Positions 51,964 to 60,251 of a stretch of 64,000 bases of DNA are shown here, in pieces. Within the stretch, counting starts at the first letter, position 1, and each line of letters begins with the position of its first letter. Source of the stretch: an uncultured Granulosicoccus sp. (GTDB lineage Bacteria > Pseudomonadota > Gammaproteobacteria > Granulosicoccales > Granulosicoccaceae); contig CANLNQ010000018.1 of assembly GCA_947492525.1 (NCBI GenBank), forward strand, positions 1 to 64,000, read 5' to 3'. Under the pieces are notes generated by a model, which saw only the letters and a list, made by a program, of their open reading frames with translations, was not told where the DNA came from and did not search any database. The position numbers were made by a program, and so were the translations under genes.

Positions 51964-54716
51964 AGAACCTCTCCTTCTCAACCCGCCTGCTCCTGCTTGC
52001 CTTCGTCCCCGCCTTGTTCGTTGCGGTCCTGATGAGCCTGTATTTCATTGTGCACAGTGTGCGTCACAGTGAATACACGGAACTGCAACGCGCCCTGACC
52101 CTGGCTCAAGGCCTTTCCCGCGCGACCGAGTTCGGTGTGGCAACCGACAACCAGGTCATTCTTGAAGAAGCAGCCTTGCCGATCATCGACGTTCCCTCGA
52201 TCTACGCCGTCAGGTACTTCAACGGCGAGAACGAATTACTGTCGGAGATCCAGGATCTGGATCATCAGTTCGCGCATATCAGCAGATTTGCAGCAAGCGC
52301 CCGCTATCTGTTCTCCCGGCAGCCTCTGATCAGCAAGGTAGAGGCGAGTATTCAGCGTACCGACCTGACTCTCTACGATGACCCTTTGTTCGATCCGATA
52401 GGGGAAGTCGAGTCCCCGAGCATCAGCCTCCCTATCGGACGTATCGAGCTCGACGTTGACCTGTCGCTGGCGTATGAGCAGCAGTACGACACGATCAAGC
52501 AGGCTTTTCTCTTCGTTCTTCTGGTACTGGCGGTCTCTCTGGCAGCGGTGTACAAACTGGCTCAATCCGTCATCGTCCCGGTTCGCTCACTCACCGCATC
52601 GGTCCGCCTACTGGCGAGAAAGGAGTATGTCAGCGTGCCGTCCGTCGGCATAGGGGGTGAACTCGAAGAGCTGGCACACGGCATCAATACCCTGTCCAGC
52701 GAGCTGCAGAGCTTTCACAAACAGCAGGATGAGGCCATCAGATTGGCAACCGTCGATCTGCAGAAGACCCTGACTCTGCTTGAAGCGAAAAACGCCGAAC
52801 TCGATCAGGCACGGCAAACGGCGGAAACCGCCAGTGCCTTCAAGTCTCAATTCGTCGCCAACGTCAGCCATGAACTCAGGACACCACTGAACGCCATCAT
52901 CGGCACCCTGTCCGTCATGAACAAGAGCAGCCTGGATATCACCCAGATAGACCAGTTCGGCATGATCGAGGAATCGGCAAACACCTTGCTGTATCTGATA
53001 GAGGATATTCTGGACATTTCCAAGATCGAATCCGGCAATCTGCTTGTCGAATCCATCAGCAGCAACCTCGAGAACCTGCTGACTGATCTGAACAACAATG
53101 CCACTCTGCAGGCAGTGGATCGTGGCATCGAACTGTATGTATCCCCCATACCGGATGCCGCGCTCAGAAACATTCATACCGACCCTGTGCGGCTCAAGCA
53201 GGTCCTGTCCAATCTGTTGTCCAATGCCATCAAGTTCACCCATACCGGCCACGTCTCGCTGATTTCCGAAATACTGAACAGCAGACCGGGCCTCAGAACA
53301 GTGCGCTTCACCGTGCAGGACACCGGCATCGGCATTCCCGAAGAGAAGCAGAACATGCTTTTCTCGGCGTTCACCCAGGCAGACATGTCCACCACTCGCC
53401 GCTACGGCGGGACCGGTCTTGGCCTGTATATTTCCCGAGGTATCGTCAGCCTGCTCGGAGGAACCATCCGGTTGAGCAGCAGTGAAGGACAGGGTACCTG
53501 CCTGGAACTGGTGCTTCCCTTGAAGGTGGCAGCTTCCACCGATCAGATCACTCCCGTACTGACACAGGCCCGACCCCGAGTACCGTACGTTGACAATTAC
53601 GCCCCGCTGCACGATGAGAATCAACGCCTGCTTGACCAGGTCATGGGCGAGGTTCTGGATGGCAGTGAGGTCAAGGTGCCAGAGCCACTTTGCGTGATCA
53701 GCATTCCGAACAATCGATTGACCAATCGCTGGGCTGGCCCGGAAGCGCTGGACGATGTCGTACCGAACCTGCAGCACGAAGACTACAAGACTCGCATTGC
53801 CCTGATCAGCCAGATCACGCCACTGACAAGTCATCGTCTTCAGCAGGCCGGATACGCCGGCTATATCGTCAAGACCCCATCTCTGATTCAATTCAAGCGA
53901 CATGTGCAACTGGCCTTGAGTGGTCAGTGTTTTGATACTCGCAGCAGTGGAACTCAGAGCGATGACAGAACCGGGCTGGAGCTCCCCCCACTGACGGTGC
54001 TTGCCGTCGATGATCAGAGGATCAATATCGATCTGTTGATGCAGTATTTCGATTTTCTGGACATCAGAGGCATTTACGCCTCTTCAGGCAAGGAAGCCTT
54101 GAATTATGTCAATACCGAGACTATCGACCTGATACTGCTCGACCTGCACATGCCGGAACAGGACGGTTTTCAGATAGCCGAGCGCATACGTGCGGGGGGT
54201 ACGATCAACGCGCAGATACCGATCATTGCGATGACCGCAGATGCTTATGAAAGTACGCGAGAGCGTGCACTCTCTGGTGGCTTCGACGATATCCTGACCA
54301 AGCCTGCCACCGTACAGCAGGTCAGAGAGGCAATTCTGCAATGGTCCAATGCCAGATCGGCACCCGAGCCGCTACCGCGCAGGCAACTGATCGATGTCAA
54401 GGCCTGCGCAGATGCCGTCAGAGGTAACGAGGAATGGGCCAGGAACGCCTTGAGAACCTATGCCAGCGAAATACCCGGGCATATCGGCAATCTGGAAGAA
54501 GCGCTGCAATCGAGAGACAGCAATGCATTGTTTCAGACAGCGCACGCAGTCAAGGGAGTATCCCGTCTGTTTCAGATTCACTCGGTAGCCAACGCCGCCG
54601 AAGCCCTTGAGCAGGCATGCAGGGAAGAGGCCTGGAATCACATGGCAGCCAAGGTCGGGGAACTGACAGAGCTACTGCATGAGGCCGAACTGGAATGCCA
54701 ATCGCTGCATGCCTGA
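51960..54716 (+). CDS. Hybrid sensor histidine kinase with receiver and Hpt domains
   Basis: A 918-residue kinase of BarA-like layout. Helix 1 (about 9-32), periplasmic sensor (about 33-180), helix 2 (about 183-203), HAMP and coiled coil (205-285), HisKA (His304 in NVSHELRTPL), HATPase (DTGIGIPEEKQ, GGTGLGLYIS). A pseudo-receiver-like stretch without the acidic pocket follows (about 560-655), then a true receiver (Asp728 in LLDLHMPEQDG) and Hpt (His862 in AHAVKGVSRLF). Phosphate can thus pass His-Asp-His to an external regulator, which is not encoded here. It overlaps the binding-protein gene by 4 bp. Confidence 0.92.
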   Translation: MKNLSFSTRLLLLAFVPALFVAVLMSLYFIVHSVRHSEYTELQRALTLAQGLSRATEFGVATDNQVILEEAALPIIDVPSIYAVRYFNGENELLSEIQDLDHQFAHISRFAASARYLFSRQPLISKVEASIQRTDLTLYDDPLFDPIGEVESPSISLPIGRIELDVDLSLAYEQQYDTIKQAFLFVLLVLAVSLAAVYKLAQSVIVPVRSLTASVRLLARKEYVSVPSVGIGGELEELAHGINTLSSELQSFHKQQDEAIRLATVDLQKTLTLLEAKNAELDQARQTAETASAFKSQFVANVSHELRTPLNAIIGTLSVMNKSSLDITQIDQFGMIEESANTLLYLIEDILDISKIESGNLLVESISSNLENLLTDLNNNATLQAVDRGIELYVSPIPDAALRNIHTDPVRLKQVLSNLLSNAIKFTHTGHVSLISEILNSRPGLRTVRFTVQDTGIGIPEEKQNMLFSAFTQADMSTTRRYGGTGLGLYISRGIVSLLGGTIRLSSSEGQGTCLELVLPLKVAASTDQITPVLTQARPRVPYVDNYAPLHDENQRLLDQVMGEVLDGSEVKVPEPLCVISIPNNRLTNRWAGPEALDDVVPNLQHEDYKTRIALISQITPLTSHRLQQAGYAGYIVKTPSLIQFKRHVQLALSGQCFDTRSSGTQSDDRTGLELPPLTVLAVDDQRINIDLLMQYFDFLDIRGIYASSGKEALNYVNTETIDLILLDLHMPEQDGFQIAERIRAGGTINAQIPIIAMTADAYESTRERALSGGFDDILTKPATVQQVREAILQWSNARSAPEPLPRRQLIDVKACADAVRGNEEWARNALRTYASEIPGHIGNLEEALQSRDSNALFQTAHAVKGVSRLFQIHSVANAAEALEQACREEAWNHMAAKVGELTELLHEAELECQSLHA

Positions 54717-54751
54717 CAAGCGGATCTAGGGCCTGTGCCTCACCCTCGCCA

Positions 54752-54961
54752 CTAGTCGAGCCTGAAACCGACCTTCAGCTCAACCTGGTAATGAGCGACC
54801 TTGCCATCTTCGATATGACCCCGAATCTGCGTGACTTCGAACCAGTTGAGGTTATCGACCGTACGGGATGCTCTCTCTACCGCATTGCTGATCGCACCTT
54901 CCACAGAGTCTGTTGAGCTGCCGACCAGATCGATCTTCTTGTAAATGTGACTATCGCTCAT
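54752..54961 (-). CDS. Dodecin flavoprotein
   Basis: A 69-residue protein that matches dodecin: MSDSHIYKKIDLVGSSTDSVEGAI, NLNWFEVTQIRGHIEDGKV and the conserved end YQVELKVGF. Dodecins form hollow dodecamers that bind riboflavin, FMN or FAD. The ATG at 54961 follows an AGGAAGG site. It is convergent with the hybrid kinase gene and separate from the next gene by 167 bp. Confidence 0.92.
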   Translation of the reverse strand: MSDSHIYKKIDLVGSSTDSVEGAISNAVERASRTVDNLNWFEVTQIRGHIEDGKVAHYQVELKVGFRLD

Positions 54962-55128
54962 GCTTCAATCCTTCCTGTGCTGTCTTTCAGTGGGATGTTA
55001 CCCATCAGACGCAACCACCCTGCACCCGCAGACAAGAACCGGGCAGGAGCACATCTGCGAATCAGGTAACTGCGAACTGTGTCTATGCCTGTCCAAACTA
55101 CTGCAGTCACTGCACTTTGGCAACCCTG

Positions 55129-55953
55129 CTAACTCAGCGCTACCTGTCGTTTCATATTCACTTCAAATCCCGATTCGGCGCTGGCGTAGTCCCAGCGCTC
55201 CAGATCCATCAGCCAGCCATCGTCACTCTGTCTGAAATTCAGCAGATTGAAGGAATTGGGATAGTTGTCACGCACCCGGTGTGATACCGCTGTGCCCGCA
55301 TTGAGAATCCACAGGGGGCGATCCGATTGTTTCTCGCCACTGAGCAGTTGCTCGCTGGCATCCAGCAGAAACGGCCTGTGAACGTGCCCGCTCATGACAA
55401 GATTGACACCCGCATCATGCAAGGCTCTGCATGTTCTCACGTCGCCCTGGTGCACCCGCTCTTCTTCGCCCAGCGACGTCGTGCCCAGAGGATGATGGGT
55501 GACGACAATGCTGAGTTGTCCCTCGCCCCGACGCCTGACCTGTTCCACAACCTGACGTCGACGTTCGGCGGTGATGTAGCCGCTGGCATGACGTTCACGC
55601 CGTACCGAGTTCACGGTGATGAACTGGAGATCATTCACTCGCTTCATGTCCACGGCTGTTCCACCAATGATCGAGCGGTATCGTCTGAAAGGCCACAGGA
55701 AACGAGCAAGCGGGTTGAACAGCGGGATATCGTGATTGCCGGGCACCAGCACGACGACAGATCCCGCCGCATCAACGGCGTCGATGAAACGTCTGGCTGC
55801 CCGGAATTCTCGCCGCCTGGCACGTTGGGTGAGGTCACCGCTGATGACAACCACGTCGGGAGACAGTTCGGCGAGTTGACGTGTCAATGCGGCCAGCACG
55901 GGAGGCGACTCCGTACCAAAATGCAAGTCTGACAAGTGCATGACGGTACTCAT
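55129..55953 (-). CDS. Metallophosphoesterase (calcineurin-like)
   Basis: A 274-residue phosphoesterase. The metal motifs are complete: HLSDLHFGT, VISGDLTQ, VPGNHDIP, VVTHHPLG and SGHVHRP. It resembles the CpdA/YvnB branch, so 3',5'-cAMP or a lipid-linked phosphate is possible. The ATG at 55953 overlaps the stop of the lipid kinase gene (ATGA), which indicates coupling and a common pathway, perhaps phospholipid or head-group metabolism. Upstream in-frame codons to 55995 are not family sequence. Confidence 0.87.
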   Translation of the reverse strand: MSTVMHLSDLHFGTESPPVLAALTRQLAELSPDVVVISGDLTQRARRREFRAARRFIDAVDAAGSVVVLVPGNHDIPLFNPLARFLWPFRRYRSIIGGTAVDMKRVNDLQFITVNSVRRERHASGYITAERRRQVVEQVRRRGEGQLSIVVTHHPLGTTSLGEEERVHQGDVRTCRALHDAGVNLVMSGHVHRPFLLDASEQLLSGEKQSDRPLWILNAGTAVSHRVRDNYPNSFNLLNFRQSDDGWLMDLERWDYASAESGFEVNMKRQVALS

Positions 55954-56918
55954 GCCACCACAGCCTCGCCATCGACAGGGGGACGGACCAGCCATAGCGG
56001 CTTGTCACTGACTCTGACATGCAAAGGCAGGGAGAGTCGATGCATCTCTCCGTCTACCGCAACATTCAACACTCTCGACCGGCGGTTGGCAACCTCGACC
56101 ACCAGTTCATCGAAGATGAATGACTGCACTTCGTCCGCCTGGCTGAACTGTCGTTGCCACCCTTTCCAGATCATTGCAAGCTGCGTGGCCACAGTGACTG
56201 GAGAGAGGCACAGACAGACCAGTTCATCCGCTGTATCGCCCGGAAGCGTGTCGACACCAATCAGTTCGAGTTGCAGGCGACTGTTGCACATGATCAGTGA
56301 GCTGCTCTTCACGATCTGACGTTCTCCTCGGTAATGCAGACTGAGCTGCATGCTCGGCGACTTTCGCAAGGCAGAGACAACGGCGGCCAGACTGGCAACG
56401 GTTCGAGACCTGCCGATGGTTCTCTTGAAGCCTTCTCTCTCCTGCTGCAGCCTGGCATAGGAGCCGATACTGGAATTGACCAGGAAGACCCTGCCATTGA
56501 TGCTTCCCGAACGTGTGGCTCGTGGTCTTTCATCCAGTAGAAGTTTGACGGCCCTGCTGGTGTTCTCGGGTATGCCGTGAGAACGGGCGACGAAGTTGAA
56601 CGTGCCGCTGGGTATGATGCCCATCGCCTGACCACGTACCATGGCGATCGTAGCGGCTGCATTGATCGTACCGTCGCCGCCCGCAACCACGACACAGCCG
56701 TTGCACTGCAAAGCCTTGTCAAAGGCAGCCGCAAAGTTCTGCTCGAGCGTGGTATTGGCAGCAAACTGGAGAAATTCGACTTCACGGCCCGCCATGCTGG
56801 TCTGCGCCATGATGGCGTCGCGCACCTGCTGCAGGTCCCTGTCTCCCGAGTGCGGGTTCTGAAAGATCAGCAAGGGTCCTCGATACTCGCTCTGGTCCGT
56901 TCCGCTTGTCATGCTCAT
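55950..56918 (-). CDS. Diacylglycerol/lipid kinase family protein
   Basis: A 322-residue protein of the DagK/YegS/sphingosine kinase fold. The start LLIFQNPHSGDRDLQQV, the nucleotide motif VVAGGDGTINAAAT and GIIPSGTFNFVARSHGIP are conserved. Products are phosphorylated lipids at the inner face of the membrane. The ATG at 56918 follows GAAGG at 6 nt; a second ATG is at 56912. It is followed by the overlapping metallophosphoesterase, a pairing seen in several proteobacteria. Confidence 0.88.
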   Translation of the reverse strand: MSMTSGTDQSEYRGPLLIFQNPHSGDRDLQQVRDAIMAQTSMAGREVEFLQFAANTTLEQNFAAAFDKALQCNGCVVVAGGDGTINAAATIAMVRGQAMGIIPSGTFNFVARSHGIPENTSRAVKLLLDERPRATRSGSINGRVFLVNSSIGSYARLQQEREGFKRTIGRSRTVASLAAVVSALRKSPSMQLSLHYRGERQIVKSSSLIMCNSRLQLELIGVDTLPGDTADELVCLCLSPVTVATQLAMIWKGWQRQFSQADEVQSFIFDELVVEVANRRSRVLNVAVDGEMHRLSLPLHVRVSDKPLWLVRPPVDGEAVVA

Positions 56919-57049
56919 GGTCAGCCTTCAACGATCAGCATGCAGTGTACTGCCTGCCCGAGCTGCCAGCTATGTGCTTGTAAGTCGGTCTGCACAACGC
57001 TCGACCCGAAAGACAGCACGCCATCCCTCGGGCCGCCAGCTGGCCAGTC

Positions 57050-60010
57050 TCAGCCCTTGCGGCTGGAGTCGCGGGACAGCGTAGTGAGTGTCTTCAGCAG
57101 GGTTGCCAGATCCACCGGTTTGAGCAGATGTGCGTCAAAGGCGTTGCCCTCGACACCTCTTTCATCCACCGCCTTGCCGGACACGCAGACCAGTCGGGTG
57201 TGCTGAAGGCTGTCGTGCGCACGAAACTCGCTCGCCAGAGACAATCCGTCGGTACCGGGCAGGCCGATATCCAGCAGAATGACATCGGGCACGGCGGACG
57301 AGACGCGCTCACGTGCTTCATCGGCACTACTCGCCTCACTCACGTCATACCCGTTTCTGCCCAGCAACCTGGCCACAGCCTGACGTGTGCCGTCATGGTC
57401 CTCCACCACCAGAACCCGACGACATTGCCCATCGATAGTGGCACCGGATGATGCCGGCTTCTCCGAAACCGGATTCACACCCGTAGCCAGCCCCGGCTTG
57501 CTGCTGTTCGGCAATGCCTGTTGGCCGGCCTGCAGCTCGGCATGGATTGAACTGGCGCTACTCACCTGATGTGACGGCAGGTGCCTGGATAGCGCCCTGA
57601 GCAAGTCGGGACGTTTGATCGGCTTGCTCAGATAATCCGTGCAGCCAGCGTCCAGACAACGCTTGCGCTCGTTACCCAGAACCGCCGCGGTCAGCGCGAC
57701 AATCGGTCCCGCATACCCGCGACCGCGAATTCTGCTTGCGGTCTGATACCCATCCAGTCCCGGCATCTGCATATCCAGCAGAACGATATCAAAGGTCGCT
57801 GCCTGTTGCATGCCTGCTGTGGTAGAGCCGAACCGGCCCACTTCATCGAGTGCTGTTATTCCGGGCTTGTCCTCCACGAATTGCAGGCGCGAAATCGCCG
57901 CCTCCCCACTGGAAAACGATTCCACGGTGGCACCAGCGCTTTCCAGGTGGTGGTGCAACAACACCCGTATATCCGGCCGGTCATCCACTACCATGATATG
58001 CGCCTGCACACGGGCAACCGGATCGACCTTGTCCACTGGCATATCGAGTGAAGATTGACGGCTTGTCAGCGTTCCGACACTGGACGAATCCAACGCAAGC
58101 GTCACGGTGAACGTACTGCCCTTGTACCGTTCGCTCTTCAGCGATATATCGCCCCCGAGCAGCTTTGCCAGTCGCCGACTGATCGTCAGGCCCAGGCCGG
58201 TGCCTTCGTATCGGCGTGCATCGGAATTGTCCGCCTGCGAAAACGGTTCGAACAATGACTGTTGCTGCTCGTCTGTCATACCTATCCCGGTATCGATGAC
58301 ATCGAACACGAGCCTTGCATCGGGTTCTGCCTCGAAGCTGACCCGCAGGCAGACCTTGCCCTGATCATCCTGTTCTCCGGGATCGGTGAACTTGATGGCA
58401 TTGCTCAGCAGATTGATCAGTATCTGTCGGAGACGAACAGAATCACTGACAATGGTCTCCGGCGTCGGCGTTGCGTAGTCGACCGTCAGCTGCAACCGTG
58501 AATCGATGGCTCGCTGGTGCATCAGAGACACAACCTCCTCCACGATACCCTGCAGCGCAACCGGCTCCTTTCGCACATTCAGCTGACCGGCCTCGATCTT
58601 GGCAAGGTCGAGAAAATCGTTCAGCAAGGACTGCAGGTGATCAACGTTTCGCCGAATGGTCTCGACAGCCTGCAGATCATCCGGATTATCGAGACTGGTA
58701 TCGAGAATCTCGGTAAACCCCAGAATGGCCGATAGCGGCGTACGAATCTCGTGACTCATGTTTGCCAGGAATTCACTCTTGGCCCGATTGGAGGCATCGG
58801 CCTCGATACGAGCCTGCTCTGCCGCAGCCCGCGCTTCCTCCATGGATGCCTCGTATCGCTTGCGTTCGGTAATATCGGTGAACATCAACGCAACTTGACG
58901 CAATTTCGCTTCCCCGAAGCGAAAGGCGTGCACGTCGAACCAGCGGCCCATGGTTGGAGACTCCTCCACCAGGTACTTTGCTTCACCAGTTTCCGCAACC
59001 TCCGCGTAGTAATCCACCCAGTGCATTTCCAGGCCCGGCACCAGCGTCATCGCGGTCTTGCCCACGGCATCATGAAGCCCGGTGTGCTGGACGAATTCAG
59101 GGTTGGTTTCCAGGAAGAGGTAATCGCAGGCCTTGCCATTTTCGTCATACAACATCTCGAACACGCAGAATCCTGAATCCAGAGAATTGAACAGGGTTCG
59201 ATAACGAGACTCGCTTTCCAGCAAGCGTTGTTCGACCATCTTGCGTTCTGTCACATCCGTCAGAACCGCAACAAAATGACCGGGTTGACCAGCCGCGTTG
59301 GGAATGGGGGCGATTCGCAGCTCATTCCAGAAGTGGCTGCCATCCTTGCGACGATTGCGAAGCACAACCAGACATTCGGTACCGCTTCTGAGCGCTTCCC
59401 TGATTTCACTGACTCTCTGCTGATCGGTCTGCTCATCCTGGAGAAAACGACAGTCACGGCCAATCACGTCTTCGGGCTCATAGCCCGTGATCTGCGTGAA
59501 AGCCTTGTTGGAAAAGACGATCGGCGCATCGGAGGGATTGCCGACGCTTGCATCGGCAATGAGAATGCCGTTCCCCACCGCCTCGATGGCCTGATTGCGC
59601 AGGATCAGATCCTGCTGGATCTGACTCGCCGAGGTGACTTCCTCGGCCACGATATTGATGCCAATCACGTCCCCATCTGCGTTGTGGATGGGCACCCAGT
59701 TCTCCACCCAGTAACCACTGAAGCCCAGGCCCGGTGGTAGCTCCCTGCCGATTTCCACACCCACTCGGGCAACGCCGCTGTCGAGCACTTGCCGCAATCC
59801 GGCTTCCAACTCGTCTGCCAGGTACGGCAATACCTGCCGAAACCCCTTGCCCAGATGCGCCTCTACCAACCGACCATTTCGGGCGGCCAGACGCTGGTTG
59901 ATACGGATCCAGCGCAGATCCCGGTCGAGCACTCCGAGGCCGACCGGCGCATGGACGTAAATATTGTCAATCTCGGGAAATTCCCTGCCTGCAGTACTCT
60001 GTTCTTCCAT
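57050..60010 (-). CDS. LOV/PAS hybrid sensor histidine kinase with two receivers
   Basis: A 986-residue soluble kinase. Order: PAS (about 15-125), LOV-type PAS (about 138-258), PAS (about 268-385), HisKA (His420 in NMSHEIRTPLSAIL), HATPase (DTGIGMTDEQQ, GTGLGLTIS), REC1 (IVLLDMQMPGLDG) and REC2 (VILLDIGLPGTDG). The second PAS holds the photochemical signature GRDCRFLQ with Cys187, plus RRKDGSHFWNEL and a FSNKAF helix, as in flavin-binding blue-light LOV domains. The strand that usually carries the flavin-contacting Gln reads HFVAVLTDVTE (Leu250). No Hpt or response-regulator gene is adjacent. Confidence 0.9.
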   Translation of the reverse strand: MEEQSTAGREFPEIDNIYVHAPVGLGVLDRDLRWIRINQRLAARNGRLVEAHLGKGFRQVLPYLADELEAGLRQVLDSGVARVGVEIGRELPPGLGFSGYWVENWVPIHNADGDVIGINIVAEEVTSASQIQQDLILRNQAIEAVGNGILIADASVGNPSDAPIVFSNKAFTQITGYEPEDVIGRDCRFLQDEQTDQQRVSEIREALRSGTECLVVLRNRRKDGSHFWNELRIAPIPNAAGQPGHFVAVLTDVTERKMVEQRLLESESRYRTLFNSLDSGFCVFEMLYDENGKACDYLFLETNPEFVQHTGLHDAVGKTAMTLVPGLEMHWVDYYAEVAETGEAKYLVEESPTMGRWFDVHAFRFGEAKLRQVALMFTDITERKRYEASMEEARAAAEQARIEADASNRAKSEFLANMSHEIRTPLSAILGFTEILDTSLDNPDDLQAVETIRRNVDHLQSLLNDFLDLAKIEAGQLNVRKEPVALQGIVEEVVSLMHQRAIDSRLQLTVDYATPTPETIVSDSVRLRQILINLLSNAIKFTDPGEQDDQGKVCLRVSFEAEPDARLVFDVIDTGIGMTDEQQQSLFEPFSQADNSDARRYEGTGLGLTISRRLAKLLGGDISLKSERYKGSTFTVTLALDSSSVGTLTSRQSSLDMPVDKVDPVARVQAHIMVVDDRPDIRVLLHHHLESAGATVESFSSGEAAISRLQFVEDKPGITALDEVGRFGSTTAGMQQAATFDIVLLDMQMPGLDGYQTASRIRGRGYAGPIVALTAAVLGNERKRCLDAGCTDYLSKPIKRPDLLRALSRHLPSHQVSSASSIHAELQAGQQALPNSSKPGLATGVNPVSEKPASSGATIDGQCRRVLVVEDHDGTRQAVARLLGRNGYDVSEASSADEARERVSSAVPDVILLDIGLPGTDGLSLASEFRAHDSLQHTRLVCVSGKAVDERGVEGNAFDAHLLKPVDLATLLKTLTTLSRDSSRKG

Positions 60011-60251
60011 TGCAGTCTCGATATGGGTGGTGCTGGCGTTGTCTGGTCGGGCTCAGGGCCCGCTTTGCAAGTAACAACCGCTGACCACAGGCTTCATTGT
60101 ACGGCCTGATGTTCGAATATCACGAAAAACCGCAGGATTCGTGACCTGTATCCGTCCCCGTTGTAATACTTCCTCGGCAGCCCCCTTCCGAGAGCCCAAT
60201 CCCCGCCAACGGCTCGACGCAGCCCTGTCGCTCAGGGCTTCCAGCGATATC
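60011..60251. other. Intergenic region between nuclease-helicase and LOV kinase
   Basis: 241 bp beyond the nuclease-helicase stop and upstream of the LOV kinase. It presumably carries the kinase promoter. No gene or clear repeat is visible. Confidence 0.4.
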
